64,000 nucleotides of DNA from Hermodice carunculata (taxonomy: Eukaryota; Annelida; Polychaeta; Eunicida; Amphinomidae), in assembly GCA_964020975.1 (NCBI GenBank), contig OZ026622.1:89819462-89883461 (forward strand), written 5' to 3'. Of this stretch, positions 35,272 to 45,530 are shown piece after piece. Every line of letters begins with the position of its first letter. Within the stretch, counting starts at the first letter, position 1. The translations under genes and the position numbers were made by a program. The notes beneath the pieces are model-generated. The model saw only the letters and a program-made list of their open reading frames with translations, was not told where the DNA came from and searched no databases.

Positions 35272-35482
35272 GACCTTTGGTCAGCAGAGATAAAAATACA
35301 AGGTACAACAGGAAAATCAAGCAGAACACACATGAATCATTTCTGAATTATTGAGTCAATGTACATTTCTAAATATAGGCCTATATTATTACTGTTTAAA
35401 TAAACAAATACATATGTGCATTAAACAGTTATATAGTCGACTATAGGAACACATATCGGGTAGGGTTAATAAAAGAGAAAGA

Positions 35483-35548
35483 AAGAATGAATGAATGAAT
35501 GAATGAATAAATGAATGAATGAATGAATGAATGAATGAACGAACGAAC
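35483..35548. repeat. (GAAT)n microsatellite
   Basis: About 16 GAAT units, degrading to GAAC at the right end. Confidence 0.96.
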
Positions 35549-35744
35549 GGGACTCGGTCCGGGGAACATTCATTATTTATTTATGCGGACATGTCAGATG
35601 ATTGTCTCTTCACAAGAGTTTTGTTCTGCACCTAGGTCTAATGACACCTCTTAGTGAAGCTGGTCAAAAAATCTTTCAAACTGAGGTGGTCCTGTGTTTG
35701 TTAATCGGTGTGTTCCATATTAAAGGTTTCCAGTCTTCTACTAA

Positions 35745-36562
35745 TTACTAATTCTTCCAAATGATTAAATCTAATTGGTTGGTTTTCCCAATGTTTATCC
35801 AGCCCCTTTTAAAAAATATTTCTACTGATGGTGCAGTAACTACTTGATCTGGCACACTGTTCCATACAGTTACAACTCGTTGTGTAAAACTGTATTTCCT
35901 ATTATTTAGGTTGAACCGTTGGGTTGTTTTTTTCAGTTTTAAAGCATTGTGTCTTGTCATGGTATATATCTTTCTTTCAGATAACCCAGAAACTGTTGTC
36001 CATTTGTACCCACAATTTCACTGAGAACCTAAACTGTTAAGAACCTTGAAGGGCTTCCACGTGCCTTTTCAAATGGGGGATCCAACCCTGATTTACATAT
36101 TCCACGTTGGACCTAACCAATGACCTAAACAACAGGGAGAATGCTTCAGTATCCAAATATTCAAATGTTTCCCCAATAAGGCCCATGATATGGTTTGCCT
36201 TGTTTATCTTACGTTTCACATGTTTTTCAAATTTGAGGTCGTTCTCGATGACTCAATGTCCCCCTTTATTTTGTATCCTTCCATACATATACATTTTCTG
36301 TTCCCATTGAATATCGTACTTTTTGTATATCGTAATTTCCTACTCTCATAGTTATACGTTTGTCTGGGTGGAATTTGTAAGAGCCTCTTATCAATTTATT
36401 GTCTTTAAATATGCTTGCAATCTTCTGATGTCATCTTCAGTATTTATATATATATATCTTTGTATCTGCAAACAGGTACAGTTTTCGTTTTTGGTCTATC
36501 ACTTCCGGTAGGTCATATATATATATATATATGTTTGTATGTATGTATGTATACATGCATGC

Positions 36563-36606
<44 letters not shown>

Positions 36607-37240
36607 ATTCCCATTCACGATAACGTTTTGTTTGCGATCAGTAAAGAAAGCCTCAATCCAATTATAAAGTTCTCCTGAGATTCCATAGGCTTTTAATTTG
36701 ATGAATAAATGCTTGTGTGGCGTTGTTTTTAACGCTTTTTGAGAGTTAGAGTGTACTACATCCAGTATGTCGCCAATTTTTTGTCCAATCATCTAAAACT
36801 TTCAAAAATAGTATTGTAGTTGACCCCATACTCTTGGGGACTAAATAGTTTATTTTGCATCAGGGACTCCGTACCATGGTCTCGAACAATCGATTCCAGC
36901 GTTTTACACAGTATACTAGTAAAACATACCGGCCAGTCCCTGGGATATTCACTTTGGGCATGCCACATTTTATCTTCAGTTTTGTTTGCATGTATTTCCA
37001 AAACCTTTTAGGATTGTGCTTTGTATCTTCAGCAAATTTCCTTTTTCGCTGATTTGTAATGATTTTCTTGCTATTCCTCTCATTTGATAACATACTTTAC
37101 CATATTCGTGATATACTTCGCCAGACCTGGTGTTCAAGTATCTTTTCCACACTGTATTTTTTTTATATTTCGTTTTCTTATCCAGTGGTGTTTTGATATT
37201 TTAGGCTTAGAATTATTACCTTTTGTCGATGGAATGAATA
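35745..37240 (-). mobile_element. 5'-truncated LINE: RT and C-terminus (Jockey/CR1 type)
   Basis: The minus strand gives, in order: a linker (AEDTKHNPKRFWKYMQTKLK); RT fingers (PVCFTSILCKTLESIVRDHG); palm (KALKTTPHKHLFIKLKAYGI, then WIEAFFTDRKQNVIVNG); DLPEVI then LFADTKIY, where ADDTK has lost a D; KINKANHIMGLI; FRSLVRSNVEYVNQGWIPHL; and the C-terminus FTQRVVTVWNSVPDQVV. No endonuclease is present. A compound microsatellite replaces the RT segment between VNGN and DLPEV, where GIPQGSVLGPLLF should be. The element is dead but ordered. Confidence 0.88.
36514..36605. repeat. (TA)n(GTAT)n(GT)n microsatellite inside LINE
   Basis: The tract consists of TA units (36514-36532), GTAT units and about 20 GT units (36566-36605). 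It sits inside the RT domain of the surrounding LINE. Confidence 0.96.
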
Positions 37241-37444
37241 TATCTATTGCATTTCTCTATTTTGGATGTAAATACATTTAATTTTGCCTGTGTTTTCCAC
37301 ACTCTTCCAGTTTTTGTGACCAGTGTTTTCCTAGCATACTCCTCATCTACTTGCCGTACATATAAACAGGTATATCACAGCATCGTATGGTTGTGAAAGA
37401 TTTTTTTTGTTTGTTTGTTTTGTTTTTTTTGCAATGTGATTCTG

Positions 37445-37705
37445 CTAAAATTTAAAGTTATGCCTACGATTAAAATGAATGAGCAACTTCACAACAACAA
37501 CAACAAAAATGGTTCGGCACTGGAAGCCACTGCGTAACTCAAAATTATTACGATTACGTCGGACTCGGTCATAGGTAGAACTTGGTGTAACATCTCGAAG
37601 TTGCCTACAGTAAAAACCTAAATGATAATTATCCTTTGCTAATACTCTGTAAAGTTGTACCAGGTTGGTTTGGAACACAAGTATATTGCTATGATAGCCC
37701 CACAT
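37445..37705 (-). mobile_element. LINE ORF2 C-terminal fragment
   Basis: The minus frame contains YDRVRRNRNNFELRSGFQCR then TIF. This fits the C-terminal pattern (Y)(N)LRNxxNFxxPxCRTxxFxxSFIP of a LINE family different from the one just left of it. A run of TTG codons (VVVVV) interrupts it. Confidence 0.5.
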
Positions 37706-37774
37706 TTTTACATTGTCGTGACAGTACCGGCAACATTAGTCAAATATAGTCAAATATGAGAAATACGAAGAAAG

Positions 37775-38580
37775 GGAAGAAAGGTGCTTATGTCATTTTT
37801 GGATGTTCGAAAAGCATATGATAAGGTGTGGAGAAATGCACAGTGGACCAAAATGGCAGTGTTAGGCTTTGAGGGCAGATTTTGGGAAGTGTTGGAAGTT
37901 TCTCTGTAGATGTAAAGTGAGTCTGGGGAAGATTGAAGTGGAAGCAGCGGAGCCGCAAGACTGTGTTTTATCCCCTATATTGTTCGCTTTTTATGCATGT
38001 GAGTGAACAGTTGCTAGTGAGTGGATGGTGTGTTGTGGTGGGTAATGAGAGGATACTAGGTTTGTTTTTTTCTGACTTTTCTTTCCCTTTTTTAATTTCT
38101 TTGCAGATGACATTATTCTTGTGGGTAACACCAAGAAGTAAATTTTAAAAAATATTAAGCAAAAGAGGGGACTATGGGATAAATAGAGGCAGGACTACAA
38201 TGAGAACAAGAGTAACGTCATTCTTCTATGTCAGAATCAGATGCAAGGGGAGACGTGAATGGTTGGAAAGTTTGAGGTTTCAGAAGGGCAAGACAAGGTC
38301 ATTAAGATAGGAGAGGTGAATGATTATGAATACTTAGGTTAACATTTAAGCTATAGGTCAAGGGGTGTTTCGATACCGTGTTGACAAAATGTAAGGTCAA
38401 TACAACAAACGGTAAGATTAAACTGAGAGCGGCAAATAGCATCAATAGAGCATTGACAGGGAGGGTGCTTTGGGATTGGGCAACAGTTCGGTGCATGCTG
38501 TGCCGGTTAGGGGCAGGAAGAAACTTTAGTGACCTAAACCTGAGAGACTCCAGTGTCGAACATTAATAACCGAGCTTATC
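37775..38580 (+). mobile_element. LINE RT and downstream domain, decayed
   Basis: The + strand, over several frames, reads GAYVIFLDVRKAYDKVWRNA, CVLSPILFAFYA, ADDIILVGNT, YEYLG, and RALTGRVLWDWATVRCMLCR. Together these are the RT palm (LDVRKAYDTVW), QGCVLSP, ADDI and post-thumb blocks of one LINE lineage. Motif order is kept but many frameshifts and stops occur. It lies head-to-head with the two minus-strand LINE pieces to its left. Confidence 0.78.
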
Positions 38581-38664
38581 ATACCAATGTTAAAAGATAT
38601 TATGAGACTTTATTGCCAGAGAAAAGGTCATAGAAGACCCTCATCCCATTGTCATGAGGTACGT
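38546..38664 (+). repeat. Direct duplication, copy 1
   Basis: It begins ACTCCAGTGTCGAACATTAA and ends CCCATTGTCATGAGG. The same series recurs at 38846-38968, 300 bp downstream. Copy 1 overlaps the 3' end of the LINE at 37.8-38.6 kb, so the unit may be that element's 3' UTR. Confidence 0.8.
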
Positions 38665-38845
38665 ATATCAACATACAAACATACAATATAAACGCTTAAA
38701 TCATGTACATAGGACCCAATTAACACAACTAGGCATATATATATATATACATACAATTAGGCCTCATTGTCCTTGAGTCCTGTACACAATGTATAACATG
38801 GTGGTGCTAATAATAACATTAACTTTATTAAAAATACGGAATCTG

Positions 38846-38968
38846 ATGCACTCCAGTGTCCAACATTGATAACCTAGCTTGTCATACCGACGTTGATAGA
38901 GTGACTATTTACAAACTTTATGACCACATGCAAGACCATAGAAGACCCTAAACCCATTGTCATGAGGA
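38846..38968 (+). repeat. Direct duplication, copy 2
   Basis: It shares ACTCCAGTGT, AACATT, TCATACC, CATAGAAGACCCT and CCCATTGTCATGAGG with copy 1. It carries a short internal insertion. Confidence 0.8.
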
Positions 38969-39486
38969 AACGAAATTTTATAGTGTCACCTAAATTAAGA
39001 AAGTGTGAATAAATATTTGGTATATTAGACATATCACACCACAATTTTTTTCTTTGCTTATTCATAAAACCATAGTGCATGGTCAATGTATTATATCGTC
39101 TATTTCTCCAGATGTACAAAACATGCATACACGCTGGTCCACAGGTGTCTTTGGACGCATTTATCTTCCAGTTTCGATAGCTAGAGTGTGAGCACTAAAC
39201 CGCAGTTAGTGAAAGGTTTTCCTTTTCTTGATTGGAAATTTTTATTGTAAATAGAATTCAAGGTCACAAGTAAGTTTGCAATATTTGCGGATTTGGTTCG
39301 AATCATGATTATGATCATCAGATACAACCTTAAGCCCACTGCTTCTTATACATACTTTGTAAATAATTACGTAGTCTGGCAACAGAGTGCTGAGGTCTAT
39401 TACTACCAAGGTTGTACCACTCCTCTGTCATACCAACATAGCTGGGAATTTCTTAAATGTATTTAACCCAGGAGTTATTATCATTT

Positions 39487-40720
39487 TTAGCAAACAGTCA
39501 TTTCGAGAAAAGATTTACATGCCAGGGAATTTGTATCCGAGTTATGTAAACGCATCCAGTACTTAACAGCATTACAAACAGAAGTAATGAACACTGTGAA
39601 ACTACGTAATTCTGTCCTTACGGCTGCATTTGAACCTGTCCTGTGTACACCTAATGTGCATTTACAAAAGCTTATATGTGAATTTTCAAAGGCAGGCATG
39701 TCACATAAGTGGTAGAAATTATCATGATTCACATTTTAGCATGGAATACACTCCCTACTTACTGTCATATAGACATATAGGTGAAATAAGTGATTTAAAT
39801 AATTTAACGGCGAATTCAATATTTTTATTCAGCGGATATTGCCGCAACTTAAAGACAGCTTTACTGGCTTGATCTTCTAGCTTTTTAATAGCGTGAGTGA
39901 ATGTACCAGATGGACAGAATTCGATACCCAGATAACAATACCTCTGGGTGATTTTAATATATGTCCCTTGTATAGAAAGCATAGGGATTTGATACATTTG
40001 CCACTTTTATTGAATATGACAATTTAAGTCTTTCCAAACTGACAGTGATTGTCCACATACCACATTTTTGCAACTTGCTAAGCGAGTTTTGCAGGCCACT
40101 TACCAATTCTGATACAAGTACAAGGTCTTCTGCAAACATCATACAATTATACGTACTGTCGAATAATTTCACTGGCTCACAAGAGACATCAAATGTGTCA
40201 GGCAGATCAGCAGTAAAGAGGTCAAAATAATAGGGAGCTTAGAATGCATCCTTGTTTGACTCCAACATCTGAAGAAAATGAATTAGTATAACTAGACTTT
40301 GTTTGCACACAATGTTCAACATCTGAGTAATACTTTGTAAGAGGCTTAGTATATATCCAGCAACACCATTCAGTAAAAGTTTGGAAATGGCTGTTTGTCG
40401 CCACATAGAATCAAATGCTCTTGAAAAGCAACAAAGGATGTATAAAGGTACTACTTGGGTGACTGAAAATATTTACCAATAACGGTTTTTAAACTTAATA
40501 CATGGTCAGCTGTTTGGCTTGTTTACTTGAATCCGATCTAGTTGAATGGTATTACATTATTAATTTCGAAGGAACTGTAAAATCTGTTATGTACAACACT
40601 GCAAAATACTTTCAAAAATTTACTTGATAAAGCAATTCCTCTATGGTTCCCTGGTTGGTGGACGTCTACTATCTTATGTACAGGTGTGGTACATTATCTG
40701 GCCATACATCTTGGAATTTA
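39487..40720 (-). mobile_element. LINE RT and C-terminal domain, decayed
   Basis: The minus strand reads PVHKIVDVHQPGNHRGIALS (the NYRGI finger motif), SRAFDSMW (palm, 40420-40440), GVKQGCILSSLLF, CMMFAEDLVLVSE (catalytic YADD changed to FAED), GLQNSLSKLQ, YCYLGIEFCPSGTFTHAIKK, and KSLISPICLYDSK. This is a complete RT order of a LINE lineage with GVxQGCxLSPxLF and YADDLVLLS, often seen in I/Ingi-like or related groups. The clade call is uncertain. It is split by frameshifts. Confidence 0.82.
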
Positions 40721-40919
40721 CTATCGCATATGATATGGTTAAAAGCAGCAGTTTCGCGGGGTGAAATCAGGATAGATTAGTGAAAGCAAAGTTCAGCCAT
40801 TCGGGCTACCTGCAGGAAACAGGGGGAAATAAGTGGTGCATGATGGTGGTTAAAGAATAGACAAAGTGGGGGATAAACACGTTAGCAAAGAAGGAGCCAG
40901 ATGAGGCTGATACCTGATG

Positions 40920-41142
40920 GAATAGTACAGAAAAACATGACCCATATTCATAAATCCCAAACCCAACAATGGTAGCAAAGCGATCCCAGAGTTATCAAAG
41001 CATCAACCTTCATCTTCCAATACCAATGTGAAGAAACAAATTTCACTCGTGACTTGAGACAGGCAGTCACGTATATAAGGCAACTGGTGGTTTTAAACCG
41101 GTCCTCTCAACCTTTGAAACATTCTTCATTAACTATAGACTA
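40920..41142 (+). repeat. Dispersed ~190-bp repeat, copy d
   Basis: The longest copy. It matches copy c over 40920-41110 and continues with TTGAAACATTCTTCATTAA, which matches copy b. Copies b and d together define at least 220 bp of the family. Confidence 0.85.
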
Positions 41143-42555
41143 TAGTGGTGACAAAATGTATAGGCTTAACCACTCAAAACTGAAAGTTTTATTACTCCTG
41201 TCAATTATAAAAAGAGACCTGGTAGACATATGTTTATAAGATTGTGGCAAGAAAGTGCGAAGAGGAGTGGAAAAGAGGAGTTGAACAGAGAGCATGCATA
41301 TTAAAAGCTTACCAGGCCCTAAAGAAGCCAGTGAGGGCAAGGTATTGACACGGAAGTAAGGGTCCAAGGGAGAGCAGGGGTAATTAATCTCGGGAAGCAA
41401 AATCAAAACTGGACATACGGGAATAATGGGAAGTGACAAGTATGAAGCGATGGTGTAGACAAAACTGTGGACCATTTGCCGTAGTGGTGTTCAGATTATC
41501 AGTACTACAGAGACTGCTTGAGGGTTTGATAGAAAAAATTTAGAATCCCAGAAGAAGTTCAAAAGATGCCAGAAAGTTATAGATCAGCTTTAGCTTGCAT
41601 GATGAGGTTGAAGGTGGAAATGCCAGAAAATAGAGTAGGGGTAGGCTTAGTTAAGGGCTTTCAGGAAAAATCCTAGGGAAGGAGATATCGTGTGCTGGGG
41701 TTTAGTGAGACAAAACTTAGAGTAGGCAACTGAAGGAAGAGAAAAGAGGTAGCTTGCATGAGGGCTCCCATAACTCCGGTTGTGGCAACACAAACAGAAG
41801 CTTTGGGTATACCCAGTGCATGCAGCAGTGGGATATTTAGGGCTGGGGGGGGGGTTGTTTTTGTTTTTTGGGGGTTTTTTTTTGTTTGTTTTTTTTTTTT
41901 TTTTTTTTTCTTTTTATTTGTTTGTTTGTTTTTTTTTTTTTTTTTGTAATGGCTTCCAGTTTTCTACGGGACTGCAGTAAATAAGCAGCACGCCACATAA
42001 GAATATCAGCTGGTTATTACAAAATCAACAGGTCAACGGCTAGCCCATCTGAGGCTTGCTGCTGCCTGTCCTGTACAGCATGTAGTTTAGTATTTGGATG
42101 GTTAGTATGGCCCTTCAAATGATTTCAGTAGCTCCTGCTACCAATTCCGTTCTGTATTCGGATATGAAAAGTAAAGTTTCTACATAAATTTTCTTCATTT
42201 GCACCTGCCTCGTCCTGCTCGGTTTTAGTTGCTTACAAAACCACCAGGGATCATTAGACTTGGACTGGACTTCAGTCCCAGCCAAACTTTAGTACCAGTT
42301 TTTTTTTTCAAAAAGGCATATTTGTTAACCCGTTGACAATGTACACAATACATTATACAATAAAATTAATTGATAATTTTCAAGCTCCTTTTTTCTTTTT
42401 TAATCAACTTCACAGTATATTATTTGCACAATATTATATATCATGATGACACCTGCAAATTGGTTGACATTTTGGACCACAAAAATTGGACATTTACCGT
42501 TATTTTTCATTTTCATGTCTGTGTGCCAACACAGACATTTTGTTTCAGATGGGTG
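41143..42555. other. No gene recognised; G/T-rich tract
   Basis: A G10 run near 41846 is followed by T-rich sequence to 41946. The open frames there are compositional. The rest is unassigned. Confidence 0.5.
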
Positions 42556-42580
42556 TTTTTCTTTCTTTCTTTCTTTCTTC

Positions 42581-42619
<39 letters not shown>
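42556..42619. repeat. (TTTC)n microsatellite
   Basis: About 16 TTTC units with one CTTC variant. Confidence 0.97.
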
Positions 42620-42810
42620 GCCTGCAACTTTTTTGGACAATTTTCTCGGATATTATTACATTCGGAACTCCAAATTTGCCATGATTATGGCGCTATATAT
42701 TATTTTTTTCATGAAGAAGAAAAATATTTTTTATAATTATGCAAATAAGGGACATTTGAAAATTTAAATCTTGAGTATCTGCAAAACTTTTATCGCACAG
42801 GAAACCGATC

Positions 42811-43295
42811 TAACTCCAATTAATGTGTGTGTAACACTGCACATTCTTGTAATTTACATGTCACCTCTTAAGGTCAAAGGCAAGAGTTATTTTGCCATTT
42901 GAAATTTTCTCCTAGCCATAACTCGGTCAATTTTTATCCAACATTAATTATGTTGGACTCAAATTGTAGACATTGTAGCATTAAACATTTTTGTAGTTTG
43001 CGTGTAAGCTTTAAAGGTCAAAGGTTAAGGTCAAGGTCAAGGTCATTTGGACCTTTGAAATTTTCATGCAGCCATAATAACGTCAATAAAATCAAATTTT
43101 AACTATGTTGAGCTCCAATTGTAGGTATTGCAATACTGCATATTTTTGTGATTTACATGTGACCTCTAAAGGTCAAAGGTCAAGGTCATTTTGCCATTTG
43201 AATTTTTCATCTAGCAAACACTTGGGCAATTTTCATTCAATTTCAGTCAGTTGGGCTCAGATTGTAGGCATTGCAACACTGCATATTTTTTGCTG
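42811..43295 (+). repeat. ~150-bp tandem repeat rich in AGGTCA
   Basis: About 3.3 units. The AAGGTCAAAGG anchors lie at 42870, 43014 and 43169, so the period is 144-155. Each unit has the order: ctccaattgtagrcattgcaa-like block, ATTTACATGT, AGGTCA cluster, TTTGCCATTTGAA, then TCGGTCAATTTT. The middle unit carries AGGTCA at 43015, 43028, 43034 and 43040 with AGGTTA at 43022. No coding sense. Confidence 0.9.
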
Positions 43296-44917
43296 GCCGT
43301 CAGACCCACCTCCACTTCCAATACACTGTTACAGTGGTAGTTTAGACCACACAAATGCAAATCTAAAAGACTGCAATAGTTGTAGAGCTCTACAATGTAC
43401 ATCATTGTTTGTGGTGTAATGGGGGCTCTTTTGATGGAGGAGGAGTGGTAGTTGGAACACTATTGGCAGTATATTGTAGTGCTGAATTTATAATTGTCAT
43501 ATTTATATGGTTCAAATGGTGGTTCCCGATGCTGCAACATTGATTTGAGGGCTATGGAAAGCAGCATTTAAAACATAGGGTCCCACTTGCAAACTAAAAA
43601 TAGTGTTTTCATGACAGGATATCGATACAATTATTTACACAACGATAAAATTTTGTTTGAATATTACACTGAGTGTCATTCAAGATGCACACATAAAGCG
43701 CCTTTGCTGTCACAAACAGTGCGTCGCTAGAAACTGCTTGGGGTTTTCCAGTCCATCAATTGTCCTTTAAACATGCATGAGGAATTACTCCCGTACTTTC
43801 GGAAGATAATGTATGCAATACAAAATATCTCATAAAATACGTCATTTTTATTACTGGCTGTTTTAGAAACTGACAAGCTACTTGTTCTTTTACCATTCAT
43901 ATCTAACGCAGTGAGAATGTCAGCATGGAGTCTGGCTGGGCAGTGGAAAGCTTGGACCAAAACCCCGCGGTGCCGATGGAAATTTGTTAGATTTTATTTT
44001 ATGTATCAAACACGTAAGGAGGAAGAGGGTTGTTTAGAGAATGTTTTGCAAACACAATCGGCCTGTGCCCATGAAGAATGGGTCTGAAAAATCGAGACAT
44101 GTACTTAATATTCATGAAAGCATACATAGCTCGGAGGGGCACGATGATGTGGCAAAAAACTTACCATATATTTTCTTAAAACATAAAAATATAATTCTGT
44201 GTTTCACCAGTAACCTAACAACCTCAAGTTTAGAAAATTTCTAATGGTGGATTTATCCTGTATCCGATCGATCAGTTGTGGTTACGGTTATAATCATTAT
44301 AAAAATCCTGAGCAGTGGTGGCCTTTGTCCACATCTGTTTTAGGCTGCAAAGTCTTTTAATCTATACCAGCATTGATTGAAGATGACCAAGCTATTTCTA
44401 ATATGAAGGAAAAAGCAGAGATTTTAACAAATTTTCCGCATCTCCGTATAGATTGCCTGTTGAGGAAAATCCAGTGCCATTTTGTACTTTCCATCTTGTT
44501 ACACCTGCATGACTACAGTTATTTTTTTTGGCCAACTAAAGTCTAAAAATTGTATAAACTTTCAAGATGCCCATTGTTACAGGACCTGACGGAGAGGTAG
44601 TGCCTTGTTGAAACAAACTGCTGGTGCTATTTTGATATTCATTATAAAAATTACCTAACATTCCATTATCCAAAGGAAAGTTTCCTAGTATTTGGAAAAG
44701 TTAAAATCTTTGCCCTACATTTAAGAAGCGGACCTTCAACCAAAATCGATTCAAAGACCCGGTTCTCTTTTATGTAATGTATCGAAGGTCTACGATTTTA
44801 CGAGTATTGTTGAGCTAACGGTCTTTTAACTACCCAAAATTTTGATATTAAGGTAAATGAATTTACAATTAAGCAGCTTGTCTGTATTCTCCACAAAATA
44901 TAAAGTGGGTTACACTT
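43296..44917. other. No gene recognised
   Basis: The minus frame at 43727-43960 (VQAFHCPARLHADILTALD...) is unassigned. No element ends seen. Confidence 0.45.
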
Positions 44918-45061
44918 AAAAAACAGAATTAGAATGATATTTTTGACGGATCGAAGGCCTTTGATAAGGTGTAAGATAAAAAACATATTAAAAAACAAAA
45001 TTAGAATGATATTTTTGAAGTCTCCAAGGTCTTTGATAAGGTGTCACGTAAAAGACTGTAA
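44918..45061 (+). repeat. 72-bp tandem duplication of a LINE palm segment
   Basis: Copies 44918-44989 and 44990-45061 share ATTAGAATGATATTTTTGA and TTTGATAAGGTGT. Copy 1 encodes FDGSKAFDKV, the RT palm motif; copy 2 has a substituted stretch. Confidence 0.8.
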
Positions 45062-45530
45062 ATTTCATCCAAGACAGCCGGCTTGAATTCTGCAACAAGC
45101 TGGTACTCGCAAACATGTTACTGTTCACGTTCAGTCTTCCAAGTGGTTGCCCGTTGACACGTGTTTACCTCAAAGATCCATATTGGGCCCTCCTTTTTAT
45201 TTGTTTATGTGTTGTTTTTGTTAGCCATTTGCTTGATGTCATAACCTAAGATGTTTGAATGTTTGCAGATAATACTAGTTTGTTTTGTTTTGGTTTTTTA
45301 GAAACAGAAAAAAACAGGGTCTTGTGCAAGACTTAATGATAATTTACTTACAGTGTAGCAAATTTAGGGAAGAAGCCTGTTGTGGATTAATGTCACACTC
45401 TCTCTCTCTCTCTCTTTTCAGGCAAACGTCACAAATACTTGAGCATGGCCCTCTATTTCTAAATGGTGCCGAGATACCTGAGGGTGCAAGTCATAAATAT
45501 CTCGGTATTACATGCTAGGCCGGTTCCGCA
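44940..45530 (+). mobile_element. LINE RT remnant
   Basis: Scattered + strand motifs occur in proper order: DGSKAFDKV (palm), CLPQRSILGPPFYLF (QGSILGPLLF), MFADNTSLF (ADDT, with N for the second D), and FLNGAEIPEGASHKYLGITC. A short (CT)n at 45399-45414 interrupts it. It is heavily decayed and undated beyond that. Confidence 0.65.

Noticed and set aside
39291-39302. GGTTCGAATC, a match to the tRNA box B
   Set aside because: No box A at the right distance upstream and no cloverleaf could be drawn.
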